Of a stretch of 64,000 nucleotides of DNA, positions 41,075 through 51,100 are shown piece by piece. The notes beneath the pieces are model-generated. The model did not search any database. It was not told the DNA's origin and saw only the letters and a program-made list of their open reading frames with translations. Each line of letters begins with the position of its first letter. Position 1 is the stretch's first letter. Source of the DNA: Rachicladosporium sp. CCFEE 5018 (taxonomy: Eukaryota; Ascomycota; Dothideomycetes; Cladosporiales; Cladosporiaceae); NCBI GenBank assembly GCA_002077045.2, contig KZ111149.1:453574-517573 (forward strand), in the 5' to 3' direction. The translations under genes were made by a program, and so were the position numbers.

Positions 41075-42694
41075 CTAATCGTCCAGCGCCGGCGGCTGAT
41101 GTCCCTTCTCCCCACCCAGCACCTTGTCCTCCTCCCCCTTCCTCAACTTCGGCAACTCCGTAATAGCCTCCTCAATAATCCGCAACGCCTCCTTTATCTG
41201 CTCCTCTGTGATAACCAACGGCGGCGCCATGCGGATGATGTTCTGATGTGTGGGCTTAGCCTGCGGAGGAAGAGGAGATACGTTAGCGTTGCTCTGATCG
41301 ACGACGTGGGTCTCCATCGGCGGCGAGGAGGTCTCGGCAGAGCTGCTGGAGTTTGGAGCCGCCGATGAAGAGTCATCGCGCTTCACGTGCGCGATCTTCA
41401 GGGCGCGGCCTACCAAGAGTCCCTTCTCCTTCATCAACATGCACAGATCCCAGGCGCTGTGGCCGTTTGTCTTCTTCTCGTCGATGATCATTGCATTTAG
41501 CAGGCCTTTGCCGCGGATCGTGAGGATCATCGAGTCCTTGGACTGGATATCTCGCAGTCCTTGACGGAACATCTCGCCTAGACGCTCTGCGCGGGCGACT
41601 AGGTCTTCCTCCTCGACGATCTCGAGCGCTTTGATCGCGACTGCTGAGCCGAGCGGGTTGCCGCCGTAGGTCGAGCCGTGCGTGCCGGGCTCAATGGTGA
41701 GCATTACGTCCTTGCGGCCCAGAACGCAAGAGACGGGGTACATGCCGCCGCTGATTGCCTTGCCAAGGAGCACCAAATCTGGCTTGATGCCTGCCCACTC
41801 GTGGCAGAGGAGTTTGCCGGTCCGTGCGATACCGGTCTGGATCTCGTCGCAGATCATGAGGACGTTGTGCTTTGTGCAGAGCTCGCGGACTTTGCGGAGG
41901 TAGTCTTCATCGGGGACTACGATGCCGGCTTCGCCTTGAATCGGCTCGACTAGGAAGCCAGCGACTTCTTTGCCGTGGTGTTCGAGTGCGGCTTCGAGGG
42001 CGGCAATGTCGTTGTAGGGGATCGGCTTGCCTGTTGATGGGCATGAAGAGCCTACGCGAGGCAGATATGGGCCATAGTTGTCTCTGCTTTCCGGGTCCGT
42101 GGACATTGAGATTGCGGCGAACGTGCGGCCGTGGAAGTTCTCTGTGACACTGAAGACAATCGCTTTGTCCTTGGGGATGCCTTTGCTCTTGTATCCCCAC
42201 TTCCTTGCGATCTTGACTGCGGTCTCTACTGCCTCTGCGCCTGTGTTCATCGGCAACACCATATCGAAGCCCGTCATGCTCGTGATCTTCTCAGCGAACT
42301 TGGGGAAGACATCGTTGTGGAACGCTCTGCTGCTAAGTGTGAGACGGCTCGCTTGATCGGTAAGCGCTTGAATGAGTTTCGGGTGACAATGACCTTGGTT
42401 TACGGCGGAGTAGGCAGAGAGGAAGTCGAGGTATTGCTTTCCTTCGGGGTCCCAGACATTGCATCCTGATGCTCTTGCAAAGACTATGGGCAAGGGATGG
42501 TAGTTATGTGCAGCGAACTTTGCCTCCGAAGACATGGCCTCCTTCGATGATGATGCATGATATGCCGTAGATTGCGACGGCGCAGTAGGGGTAAAGATAG
42601 GCTTGAAGGCTGCTGCTTTGGCATTGAGCGTGCTGTCGGCTGCGTGGCCGTTGGTGTGGCCATTGGTCTCGGGCTCAACTGCGCTGGGTGCCAT
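41075..42694 (-). CDS. CAR2: Ornithine aminotransferase, left copy
   Basis: The open frame from the ATG at 42694 codes for 539 residues, but 41261-41413 (153 nt, no stop, GTAGGC donor, GCTAACG branch, CCTCCGCAG acceptor) looks like an intron that is a multiple of three. Splicing gives 488 residues and joins EKGLL directly to AKPTHQNIIRMAPPLVI, as in other OATs. Fold-type I PLP motifs: MNTGAEAVETAVKIARKW, ENFHGRTFAAISMS, LMICDEIQTGIARTG, and the Schiff-base lysine in LLGKAISGG. The N-terminus has an NGHTNGHA repeat. The enzyme converts ornithine and 2-oxoglutarate to glutamate semialdehyde in arginine catabolism. The TTG-initiated extension to 42718 was not used. Confidence 0.95.
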   Translation of the reverse strand: MAPSAVEPETNGHTNGHAADSTLNAKAAAFKPIFTPTAPSQSTAYHASSSKEAMSSEAKFAAHNYHPLPIVFARASGCNVWDPEGKQYLDFLSAYSAVNQGHCHPKLIQALTDQASRLTLSSRAFHNDVFPKFAEKITSMTGFDMVLPMNTGAEAVETAVKIARKWGYKSKGIPKDKAIVFSVTENFHGRTFAAISMSTDPESRDNYGPYLPRVGSSCPSTGKPIPYNDIAALEAALEHHGKEVAGFLVEPIQGEAGIVVPDEDYLRKVRELCTKHNVLMICDEIQTGIARTGKLLCHEWAGIKPDLVLLGKAISGGMYPVSCVLGRKDVMLTIEPGTHGSTYGGNPLGSAVAIKALEIVEEEDLVARAERLGEMFRQGLRDIQSKDSMILTIRGKGLLNAMIIDEKKTNGHSAWDLCMLMKEKGLLVGRALKIAHVKRDDSSSAAPNSSSSAETSSPPMETHVVDQSNANVSPLPPQAKPTHQNIIRMAPPLVITEEQIKEALRIIEEAITELPKLRKGEEDKVLGGEKGHQPPALDD

Positions 42695-42840
42695 GATCGC
42701 GTTGTTGTGGATTGACAAGCAATTCCAGAAACACTATGGCCTATTTCCTGTCCTGGATGGTCGAAGTTAGGCCTGATTAGATGTGTAGCAGATAGAGACG
42801 GAAAGTGAATGCAAACGAAAGGCAAAACAGAAGGCCATGA

Positions 42841-42860
42841 ACGGAGGAAAGAAAGCCCCT
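42841..42860. promoter_or_regulatory. Conserved STRE-like element upstream of CAR2
   Basis: The 20 bases ending in AAAGCCCCT are identical at 59898-59917, although sequence around them differs between copies. CCCCT is the core of the yeast stress response element. It lies about 150 bases upstream of each ATG. Confidence 0.35.
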
Positions 42861-43365
42861 CCAGACATCGCCCCGCTATTGTCCATTACCCTTCAGGTTG
42901 CCGGGGCTTGAGCCTATCGTAGACGGGCTTTTGGTAATGCATTCATCGATTCCTCGTAACACAAACCTCTATAGGCATGTATAGCCCATATCCTGCCCCT
43001 AAGTACAGGTTCTGGCGAAGGTCGAAAAGTCATCAGGCGCCACATGATAGTCATGCGGGCGAGGAAGCGCTTAGTAGCGGATGTGCATGTCGATAGACGC
43101 TACGCATGAATCGGTTTCCTTTCGAAACGGGACGAGGTGTGCTTCGAAGCGGAAGAGAAGCCATCAGAAAGTGAAGGGTCGTCAAAGTAAATATACACTC
43201 GGCCACATGAGGCACTTTCGCCAAATGCCTCACCCAAGCGTTCACCGGTTTGGTCAATCAAGCACCGTTCGATAGCCCGTCGCCCTCGTGCTAGACTCCA
43301 CCATGCCATGTTTCTCGTGCTCCAGTACACGACGGGTACCCACCGTCAGGTCGCGTTCACATCGC

Positions 43366-43482
43366 ATGTACAGCCTCGACATCGACACCGTGTCCGCCTT
43401 CCAAGCAGCCACAGCAGTACTTCCGTGCCTCAGCCCCAAGTTCGCTCTAGAACGCCAATATGACCGACGGCTACGTAGATGA
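43366..43482 (+). other. Conserved small open frame (38 codons), left copy
   Basis: ATG to TGA, beginning MYSLDIDTVSAFQ and ending YDRRLRR. The right copy (60419-60535) differs by three bases, two of them silent. The conserved block begins only a few bases before this ATG and continues past the stop, so coding is not proven. Confidence 0.3.
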
Positions 43483-44445
43483 GCGAACTCCGTAGCTGCG
43501 GTTGATTAATGCGTGCACAAAGTGTATGAGGAGGGAAGATCTTGTCTATGAGTGCGAGCACCAATATATGGCAGCGGCGAGCGGGAAAGCAGTGCCAAGG
43601 CCGCAGCCCTCCACTGTAACTTTTTGGACGCTATCCAGCACTGCCTTCAAGCTCCTCATTGTCAACAACATCTCGACATGTTCAGAGGACTTGCGTGCTA
43701 CTCTACATCAGCGCTACTGCATGACTCCAGTTCTATGGTCAAGTCACAGGCTATCTCTCCGCCTCTCTTTCCCCTCCACTCCTTTCCCATACATCGGCAG
43801 ATTCCACCCCAGCACTCGTAACACAGCACTTCCCACGATTTGCCTGCTTCCGGCTCATACACGTAGCCCGGACAGCTACTTCATCAATCAGTGGCAGATC
43901 AACTCTCTATCCCTCACAGGGTAGAGCGGTGAAATAAGCAGCACCGCGGTAGATCTATTTACTCCACCCTCCCCGACCGATCGTAGTCTTCGGGCTGCGG
44001 CATATTGATGGACGTGGGAGGACTTGCGATCTATGGACATATCTTCGAGAGGACCTGCGGGCTTGTCGGGATGGGGGACTGGGGTGGGGGATGGGTGAAG
44101 GATCGTGAGAACGAATACGGAAGAGAAATGCAGATACTTTTGTACAGAGTCAATACCAGAGCCATGCGCCATGCTGAATGCCAGTGACGCGAATGCAAAT
44201 GCCATGCATGCGCGCTGTGCCGTGCCCCTGATTCCCAGACATGCCACACTCGTCGCACACTCTCCTCGTTTCCTGCCCATCGCACATACCCCATTTCACC
44301 ATCGCACATACACATCGTACCGTCCACATCCTCTCCACATAGTCTTCTCCCGTCGCCCATCCGTTCACCTGTCGCAACACCTCGGCGCTTGCAACTGCAC
44401 TCCGAGCTTTGCCTAGCAGTCCTGCTCAGCCCGCGAGGACGTTCC

Positions 44446-46566
44446 TCATCTGACATACCTCGCACTCAACCCCGCAAACGCATCCGGACTCTGCCGTCCA
44501 CCCACACCCATGCCCTGGAAGTCCACGCTCTCATTACTCACGTGCCTCGTCCCGCCTGCACTAGGAGCCATGCCGAAGGGGTTCATGTTCCCAGTCTGCT
44601 GCACAGGCATTGTGGCGCTGCGTTGAGGTGCCTGGAACATGTTCTGCTCATGTGGCTGAGCTGTAGCCAGTGCGCCATCTTCGGGCAGCGTTTGTAAGGT
44701 TCGCTGCGGTGCGAGGTGGGGCTGTGAGTAAAGGGCGAGGATCGAAGACTTGTCGTGTCGAGCAGGTTGAGCCCACTGCTGGGGCTGTTGCTGCCATTGC
44801 TGAGGTGCTGGCGCGCTGTTCTGCTGGTATGCGGGTTGCTGCAGTTGCTGTTGTGGGTACGCAGGAGCAAATGCCTGCTGTGGCGCTTGCTGCTGTGCTT
44901 GCTGGAACTGATCTGGCGCTGCGGGCTGTTGCGCTTGTTGAAGAAAAGGGTTGTATGCATTGTTCGCATTGGGCAGCTGCTGAGCTTGTTGCGGTACTGG
45001 CGCGTACTGCGACTGCTGCTGTTGCTGGACCTGTGGCTGCTGAGAGGAGAAGAAGTCTTGCTGCTGGCCATACATCGAAGCAGGCGACTGCGCTATAGGT
45101 GCGAATGACTGTGGAGCGGGCGCAGGTTGTTGCTGTGGCATGCCAAACGGACTCATTGCTTGTTGGCTCGGTGCATATATCGGCGGCTGCTGCTGCTGCT
45201 GCGCCCAAGGATTGCTCGGAGTGAATTGCTGCGATCTTGTGCTTCGCAAGAATGGATTACCGGTTTGCTGCTGTTGCACTGGCGCAGGCTGTGCGTATTG
45301 TTGATGCGCTTGCCCATATGCAAGATCTCCGGCGGCGGGTTGTGGGAGTGACTGCGTATTTTCCCACGGGTTCGGAGGTTCTGGCCAGGGGTTGCCCTGA
45401 TATGGCTGTTGTGATGTCTGCTGCTGCTGCTGTACAGGTGCTTGTTGTGACACCTGCAACCCTGCAAAGCTGTTCTCGAGCGGCTGCTGCTGCGGCAAGA
45501 ATGGATTCCAATTATTGACAGGCGTGGAAGCATCTCGTGCCCGTGCTGGCTCACTGATCTGTGGTATTGGCGCCGTTGCGGATCTCTGCGGTGGCTGAAC
45601 CTCCTCTCTGATCTCCCACGGGTTCGTCGATGCCTTCTCAGGCTCCCTTCTCTTCTCCACACTGATCCCGCTAGTACCCGTGCTCCCCATTGACACGGGG
45701 GTCAGCGCTCTGGCGACCGGCTTGCTTCCTTCGCCCATCCGTACAAGCACCTCCACGGCTTTGTCCACGCTGCCGCCCGTGTGCTTCAGCACATCCGAAT
45801 TCCTCCTGTTATCCGCAAACCCCATGTCTCTCAGCGCCGCCAACTTCTGATCAAAATTATTACCCACACTCGTGATCTTCATCCCAAACACCTGACTCGG
45901 CTTGCTCATTTTCCCTTCGTCTCTTATCTCTCCAGAACCCTGACTTCCCGTGAAAGTAGGTGACATAGGCGGCGTGAACGCATCATTCCTATGCCCTCTC
46001 GAGAAAGTCGAGCTCGCAGACCTCAAGTTGAACCCAAACCTCTTTCCCGGCTTAGGAGGTAAAGGTGGCGGCTCGTCCCCAGCAGAACCCGTACTTGTAC
46101 TTCCCGTGTTCTGCCGACTGCTCATAGCCATCATAGGCGCTCCACCCCCTCGTGTTGCGGTCACTCCGCTCCCTCCCGTAGCAAAAGCCCTAGCCTCGTA
46201 CTTCTGCCGAATATACCTCTCCACCACGCCGTCAACCTCGTCCACATCGATCGGTATTTCCGCCCTCACACTCCGTGGATTGTAGATTCGATTGCTTGCG
46301 AGATTTCCTACATTCCGCATATTGTCGACTTGCTCTGCGCTCCAAGAGTCCATGCTGAGACTCTTGACTTTGCTCACGTGCGTTCCCAATTTCCGATGCA
46401 GCGCGGCGCAGCGCATGCAGAGGAAGATGCCCAGGTTCCAGGACGCCCAGCCAGGGTTCTTTGCACCGCAGTCCGCGCATGTTGAGTTGCCGGGTTGGGA
46501 CTTGATGAGGTCTTGAAGGAGGCGCTCATTGCGCGCTTGTTGGCGTTTGGAGATTGTGGAGGCCAT
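44446..46566 (-). CDS. ArfGAP-UBA protein with polyglutamine tail (Gts1/Ucp3-like), left copy
   Basis: A single exon of 706 residues. The ArfGAP domain is at residues 12-130: NSTCADCGAKNPGWASWNLG, then IFLCMRCAALHRKLGTHVSK with the catalytic Arg in HRKLG. A UBA domain lies near residue 245 (KLAALRDMGFADNRRNSDVL, GSVDKAVEVLVRMG). The last 350 residues are Gln/Pro-rich with long glutamine runs and NPF/NPFL motifs that could bind EH domains. This layout is that of S. cerevisiae Gts1 and S. pombe Ucp3, which link Arf regulation to endocytosis and actin. The zinc finger distinguishes it from Glo3 at 18111-19912. Confidence 0.88.
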   Translation of the reverse strand: MASTISKRQQARNERLLQDLIKSQPGNSTCADCGAKNPGWASWNLGIFLCMRCAALHRKLGTHVSKVKSLSMDSWSAEQVDNMRNVGNLASNRIYNPRSVRAEIPIDVDEVDGVVERYIRQKYEARAFATGGSGVTATRGGGAPMMAMSSRQNTGSTSTGSAGDEPPPLPPKPGKRFGFNLRSASSTFSRGHRNDAFTPPMSPTFTGSQGSGEIRDEGKMSKPSQVFGMKITSVGNNFDQKLAALRDMGFADNRRNSDVLKHTGGSVDKAVEVLVRMGEGSKPVARALTPVSMGSTGTSGISVEKRREPEKASTNPWEIREEVQPPQRSATAPIPQISEPARARDASTPVNNWNPFLPQQQPLENSFAGLQVSQQAPVQQQQQTSQQPYQGNPWPEPPNPWENTQSLPQPAAGDLAYGQAHQQYAQPAPVQQQQTGNPFLRSTRSQQFTPSNPWAQQQQQPPIYAPSQQAMSPFGMPQQQPAPAPQSFAPIAQSPASMYGQQQDFFSSQQPQVQQQQQSQYAPVPQQAQQLPNANNAYNPFLQQAQQPAAPDQFQQAQQQAPQQAFAPAYPQQQLQQPAYQQNSAPAPQQWQQQPQQWAQPARHDKSSILALYSQPHLAPQRTLQTLPEDGALATAQPHEQNMFQAPQRSATMPVQQTGNMNPFGMAPSAGGTRHVSNESVDFQGMGVGGRQSPDAFAGLSARYVR

Positions 46567-47205
46567 GATTGAGGTGTAGTCGAGCTGCGCGCAGTCGCAC
46601 AGAGGTTTTGAGACACAGACGCCGTTTATCCAGCCAAGAATGAGCGCGTTGGTCGCCGACCAGGCTTATGAACCTCAATACGAAGGATCTGTCAGCGCGT
46701 CGCGATACCTGAGTACTTCATCAGACTCTTTCAATTCAGGGTGCTTGCATTGGGCGTGCTGTAGTGAACATGATCGAGAGCAGACATATCAAGCAACGCA
46801 CGGAGATGTCATTGGAAAGCCAGTTCACAGCGCCATGACCGGGGTAGTGTTGCGCTACTCCAGGGGTATCGGGTGGGTGGCGGCATGGACAACTGCACGC
46901 TCCCTCGTTAGATTGCCATTGACGTGGTCTTGGCGCCATTAGCCGGCAACAAGCAATGCGATTGCGTTTGATGATGATGATTGGATAGACTTGACTTCTT
47001 CACGATTCGTCGTGTTATAGTAGAGGATCATACTTCAAGACCAACTGTTCGAAGTCATTTGAGTAAGTGCGTGGAGCATGGAGGCGTAACGACATAGACC
47101 CCTTGAACCACGGTTCATTCTCCTACAGCAGCAGCACTAGAACTCTTCCTCCAAGCGCACGCACTTTGACGGCAGTCACTCCTGGTGCCTTTCGGGACCC
47201 TCAAC
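46567..47205. other. Intergenic; end of the left duplication
   Basis: 639 bases between the divergent ArfGAP-UBA and F-box genes. Up to about 46950 it matches 63620-64000; after that it is single-copy. No gene was seen. Confidence 0.5.
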
Positions 47206-47745
47206 ATGTCCGCCCTGCCAGACGAGATACTGCTGAATATACTCGCCCATACCGACAGCCGGACGATATTCACCTCAGTGCTGTGTTCGTCCAAACAACT
47301 GCATCGGTGCTCCCTCAGCCACATAACCAACGTCCTCCTACCTCAATCACATATTTCGACAACCTTCACTCTCGGTCGTGGCTCACAACACCGCTGGTAC
47401 GACATACGCACGACGCTCAACTTCCACTTCTCTCGACACGAGGAGCACAACATAGCTTTGTACCATTTCAGCCACGTGCACCCTGAGCACTGCATCGCAC
47501 CAGCGCTGGAGAAGTGGCGGCACGCCAGAACGCACGATAGGGAGGGCAAAGCAGTGCTGTGGAGGGCTGCCGTGGAGAGCGAGAGTAAGCCCGTCTTGTT
47601 AGCGAGCGCTGTCGTGGTCGACGCAGGGGTGGATGCCGGTCACGAGAGTCTCTGCATCAGTCTGGACTGGATGGAGCTGCTGAAAGAGTACTATGTGGCC
47701 GATCGAGTGGATTCCTGGGATCACTGCGGTGATGGGAGGGCGTGA
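47206..47745 (+). CDS. Short F-box-like protein
   Basis: 179 residues from the ATG at 47206; in-frame non-ATG codons upstream were excluded. The N-terminus reads MSALPDEILLNILAHTDSRT, then SVLCSSKQLHRCSLSHI, which fits an F-box. The rest is short and not recognised; a hydrophobic VLLASAVVVDAGVDAG stretch lies near residue 130. It could be a complete small F-box protein or the 5' part of a longer one. It sits in the unique region between the two duplicated blocks. Confidence 0.55.
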   Translation: MSALPDEILLNILAHTDSRTIFTSVLCSSKQLHRCSLSHITNVLLPQSHISTTFTLGRGSQHRWYDIRTTLNFHFSRHEEHNIALYHFSHVHPEHCIAPALEKWRHARTHDREGKAVLWRAAVESESKPVLLASAVVVDAGVDAGHESLCISLDWMELLKEYYVADRVDSWDHCGDGRA

Positions 47746-48166
47746 GAGGTGACGACGATGCTGATTCGCCACTCGTGTCGTACAACTAACGGCCGTACAT
47801 CTAGCGTGCATGAACGAGGTGTCATGTGACCATTTGAGATCCGATGCATCGGACGCTTGCAGGGTGCGTAAACCAGTCCGCCTATGGCTGCTCCTCTGGA
47901 AGGCCAGAGAGTGCTGATGGTCATGGGTCGTCGGAACGCCCATCGACGTTTCTCCGCGTGTCAGGTATATCGGTAGTGCTTCTACCAGCTGGCAGCGCAA
48001 TTGGAACAGCGCGTCGTCGTACCTGTGAGAGCGTCGCTTCAGAGCCGCATAGCAAGGAGCCGTGGCTGGTTCTCTTCATCACTGCATCGTCCAAAGTCGC
48101 TATAGTGAATGCACCTATCAGTGCACAGCAGCCTCAAAATATCTCAGAGAGGCGAGGCACGTAGTG
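47746..48166. other. Convergent 3' intergenic region
   Basis: 421 bases between the F-box gene and the paralogue remnant. Nothing recognised. Confidence 0.4.
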
Positions 48167-49249
48167 TCAAACACTCTCATCCGTCGGAATCCCGATCAGG
48201 ATGTCCAGTACCGTGTCGAGCGTAATCAGGAGCACAAACAAGGCCAGCAAGACAGCCATAAGCCAGCAGGCTCTCCGTTCAGGGTGCATTGCAATAGACG
48301 ACGTACGACTCGAAGTACACACTCGGGAGCGCAGATACAGCGGCAGCGGGCGGCCCAGCCAGGCAGTCCACGGGATGACCACCTTCTCCACTTCTTGTAA
48401 CCACGTCAGTAAGACGCGCAAACCGGTGGCAGACTGATCTGCTGCCTTCGCCTGGAGTAGCTGTTGCAACAAGCGCACGTTGCTTTGCAAAATCTTTTTC
48501 TGCCGCTTCGTTGGATCGAACGGCCACTTGACCTCGCTCCCTTCTGGACAATACAACTCTAGCTTCTTGTATGCTGGCAGACTGCTCAATTCCGTACGCC
48601 GACGAATGCCCTACAGTTCAGACCCCGTCAGGATATCCTTCCAGCCATACCGAGGTTCTGAGTCAGAGGCGGCGGCGGGTCGGTATCCGTTGCTGACATC
48701 CCGCAAAGGATGACATAGGAAATCCTTCCAGCCGTATCGGGGATCCAGGTCAAAGTCATTGGGCTGTAACTCAATCCTGACAGTCTCCAGAGCTTGACAT
48801 TGCAGAAGGAGCGGGATCATGGCCCAGTGTGCGTCGACCCTTGTTGCGTAGGTGAGAATGAGCCCAAGTTCGGCCGCGAGCATTCGAGTAGCGGGTGTTA
48901 GGGAGAACTTGTGGTGCTCCGTGTGCTGTGCTGTCTTGCCTCATGGTGGTAGTAGAGACTCGAGATTGGCGCTGCACATAGTCCGATGGTCGAAATGTTG
49001 CGCAGCAAACCATATTCGCGCGGCATCGGAGAAGAATCGCTTCGATACGGGCCACTCGTTGACTTTGAAGGCCGTTCGTATGCGTGGTGGTGTCGCTACA
49101 TGCGTCGTAGGATCGTGCTTCTTTCGATCGATCGCGTCAAGGTAGTTCCAATCGGAGGCAAAGGCTATTTTCTCAGTGGGCACGGCAAAGGGATATTCCA
49201 TAAATTCATCGTAAATCTCGGCCGGCATGCCGTAGAGCTGGAATGGCAT
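48167..49249 (-). pseudogene. Unknown membrane-anchored protein, disabled member of a tandem pair
   Basis: One reading frame runs through the whole interval but is stopped twice: TGA at 48941-48943 and TAG at 48611-48613. Alignment by eye with the neighbour at 49719-50669 continues across both stops. LLPP-stop-GKT pairs with HLPPWAKT, so a Trp codon has become TGA. Shared parts are SKRFFSDAARIWFAA, LTYATRVD, then LQSNVRLLQQLL and a C-terminal membrane helix (WLMAVLLALFVLLITLDTVL). The N-terminus MPFQLYGMPAEIYDEFMEY looks like a natural start. About 29 residues containing PRYGWKD are repeated in tandem near 48630-48745. I do not recognise the family. Confidence 0.65.
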
Positions 49250-49718
49250 CGCGGGCTTATGTCCTCTTCTCTGACGAAAGTTGTAGCTGCTTGAGCTCCC
49301 GTAGAAGTAGTTGCGGTATTGTGAAGCGATATTGTCGTACCTGTGAGAGACTTGAGAGTAGAGACATCAAGTCTCATGGGTTGTGCGTCTCCGTGATACT
49401 ACCTGTTCAGCGTAATTGTTACGACATACGTTATCACAGCGTAGTCGGACAATGGCAGACTCCGAGAGGTGACCTATGAGAAAGCCATGAAAGTGTGGTC
49501 ATCAGAGAAACTTGCTGGTCATCATAAACGTGCGCCCAATGAGGTACTTACAGTGTCAGATGCATGGACTCTCTGCATCATATACAGTACTAAAATTCCC
49601 GCGTTTTCGATGAGAAAAGTGGCATTTCGCATCCTACTCCATTGCCACCCTTGACGTAGCGATCGCTCCCGTCTGCTACTCCCTCGCTCTCCGAATCTCA
49701 CTTGTTTCGAAGCAGTAG
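49250..49718. other. Intergenic between the paralogue pair
   Basis: 469 bases between the two related leftward genes. No gene was recognised. Confidence 0.4.
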
Positions 49719-50669
49719 TCATAGCATAATCTTGAACGCCCCAGTGAAGAGATCAATGGTCATCACGAGTAAGATGGCTAATGCGGCCGCTTCGAGGAGG
49801 ACGACGAAGCTCCACCAAAGTCTGTGGCCGAAGCTGAGGCCGAGGAATGTTGTGATCGCAGTATTCGGCCGCGTCATGTAGACTTTCGATCCCGCATACA
49901 TTGGTCGCGGAGCGTACACGTATGGCCAGGCAGAGTCTCGGACAGTAGCGTGTGGCCTAGCATTGCGTCGCATCAGGGTTTGGAGCCGGACCACGTTGCT
50001 TTGCAGGAGTCGCTTTTGCAGGTCGCTCGCTTTGAAGCGCCATCTGACGTCTCTGCCTTCCGGCTGATAGATCTCGAGGCTTGTGGTCGCCGGCAGAATG
50101 CTTAGACCGGTATTGATCCGCACGATGTCCAATTCCGCCTCAGTCAAGCAATGATCCCAGCCATTCCGCTCTCCGCCTGGAAGCTTAAAGTCTTCAGGTC
50201 GACGTTCGATCCTGATACGTTTGAGAGACTGGCATGCTAGAACTTCCGGGATCATCGAGCTTGGCACATCCACGAAGGTAGCGTAGGTGTAAAACAATCC
50301 GGTAGGTTTGCTTAGCATGTAGGTGCTAAGCGTGGCACAGAAGGTCATGGTGGCGCTGCAGCGAGAAGTCTTCGCCCACGGTGGTAGGTGTTCTGGTTTC
50401 GGGTTCCAGGCGCAACGCATGAGTACAGAGATCGTTCCAGCGGCGAACCATGTTCGCGCTGCGTCACAGAAGAACCTCTTCGATTCGAGCCACTCATCGA
50501 CCTTCGGTGCAGGCGTGGGTCGTACAGTGTGTTGCAGGGATAATTTTCGCCTCTGTGTTCCCTGCCGTTCCAGTCTGACGAGTGGAGGATTTTCAATTGC
50601 GAGGTGTGATGAAATGCATAAGCCAGGATTATGTCGTATATCTCGACGGGCAGAGCGTAGAGCGGGCAT
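49719..50669 (-). CDS. Unknown membrane-anchored protein, second member of the pair
   Basis: A frame of 316 residues. From about residue 55 it matches the neighbouring remnant: DEWLESKRFFCDAARTWFAA, FYTYATFVDVPSSM, LEIYQPEGRDVRWRF, LQSNVVRLQTLM. A C-terminal transmembrane helix (WWSFVVLLEAAALAILLVMTIDL) ends it, suggesting a tail anchor. The first ~50 residues in this frame look meaningless, while another frame over 50552-50655 reads LPVEIYDIILAYAFHH, the true counterpart of the remnant's N-terminus. The gene therefore appears to carry compensating frameshifts near its start and may be damaged. No known domain was recognised. Confidence 0.5.
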   Translation of the reverse strand: MPALRSARRDIRHNPGLCISSHLAIENPPLVRLERQGTQRRKLSLQHTVRPTPAPKVDEWLESKRFFCDAARTWFAAGTISVLMRCAWNPKPEHLPPWAKTSRCSATMTFCATLSTYMLSKPTGLFYTYATFVDVPSSMIPEVLACQSLKRIRIERRPEDFKLPGGERNGWDHCLTEAELDIVRINTGLSILPATTSLEIYQPEGRDVRWRFKASDLQKRLLQSNVVRLQTLMRRNARPHATVRDSAWPYVYAPRPMYAGSKVYMTRPNTAITTFLGLSFGHRLWWSFVVLLEAAALAILLVMTIDLFTGAFKIML

Positions 50670-51100
50670 GATTCGATAGCAGCGGTTGTGTCAGTCTGAA
50701 AATGCCGCCATATGGCCCCAGAGAGGCTGTTGCTAAATATCTTCAGGAGATACGGCCCCCGAGATTCTGGGATTGGCGAAGGGCACTGCTCAATGCAGGC
50801 TGCTGTTGAAGCGCACGCATTCAGTGTTAGGCGATCATGTGTATAGGAGCTTCCGTGTCATGTTGAATGACAGGTGCTTCACGATTATAGAGGTGCGAAG
50901 AGAATATGATGAAGCACAACAGGAACGAAGTGAAGCTGGAATCTGAAGAGCCGCATATGCTGACTAACATGGCGCTTCAACAGCCGCATATTCTTCGAAT
51001 ATATTCTCGAGCGCCGGCTACTGCTGCATCCGAACAACAAATTGATCTGTGACCCTGCCAAAGGGTTGGAATCGCTTTTGCGCATGGAACGGATTTCAAC
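50670..51100. other. Divergent promoter region
   Basis: 431 bases between the unknown gene and Dph4. AT-richer than its surroundings near 50960-51050. No gene was seen. Confidence 0.4.

Larger units (their letters stand above)
42695..44445. other. Long intergenic region, duplicated
   Basis: 1751 bases between two leftward genes. Compared with 59752-61504, the first 650 bases are only loosely alike, and from 43361 onward similarity is again high. It contains the conserved 42841-42860 element and the 38-codon frame at 43366-43482. No other gene was recognised. Confidence 0.45.
38569..46950 (+). repeat. Segmental duplication, left copy
   Basis: About 8.4 kb collinear and in the same orientation with 55617 to the window end. 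It contains the CobW, small hydrophilic, ornithine aminotransferase and ArfGAP-UBA genes. Similarity is very high in exons and patchy between genes. The left limit is set by where the other copy starts after the N gap; the right limit is approximate, near AGCCGGCA at 46940. Confidence 0.93.

Noticed and set aside
44880..45600. CRISPR-like or satellite repeats in the ArfGAP tail
   Set aside because: These are CAG/CTG-type codon runs for polyglutamine, with no regular spacers.
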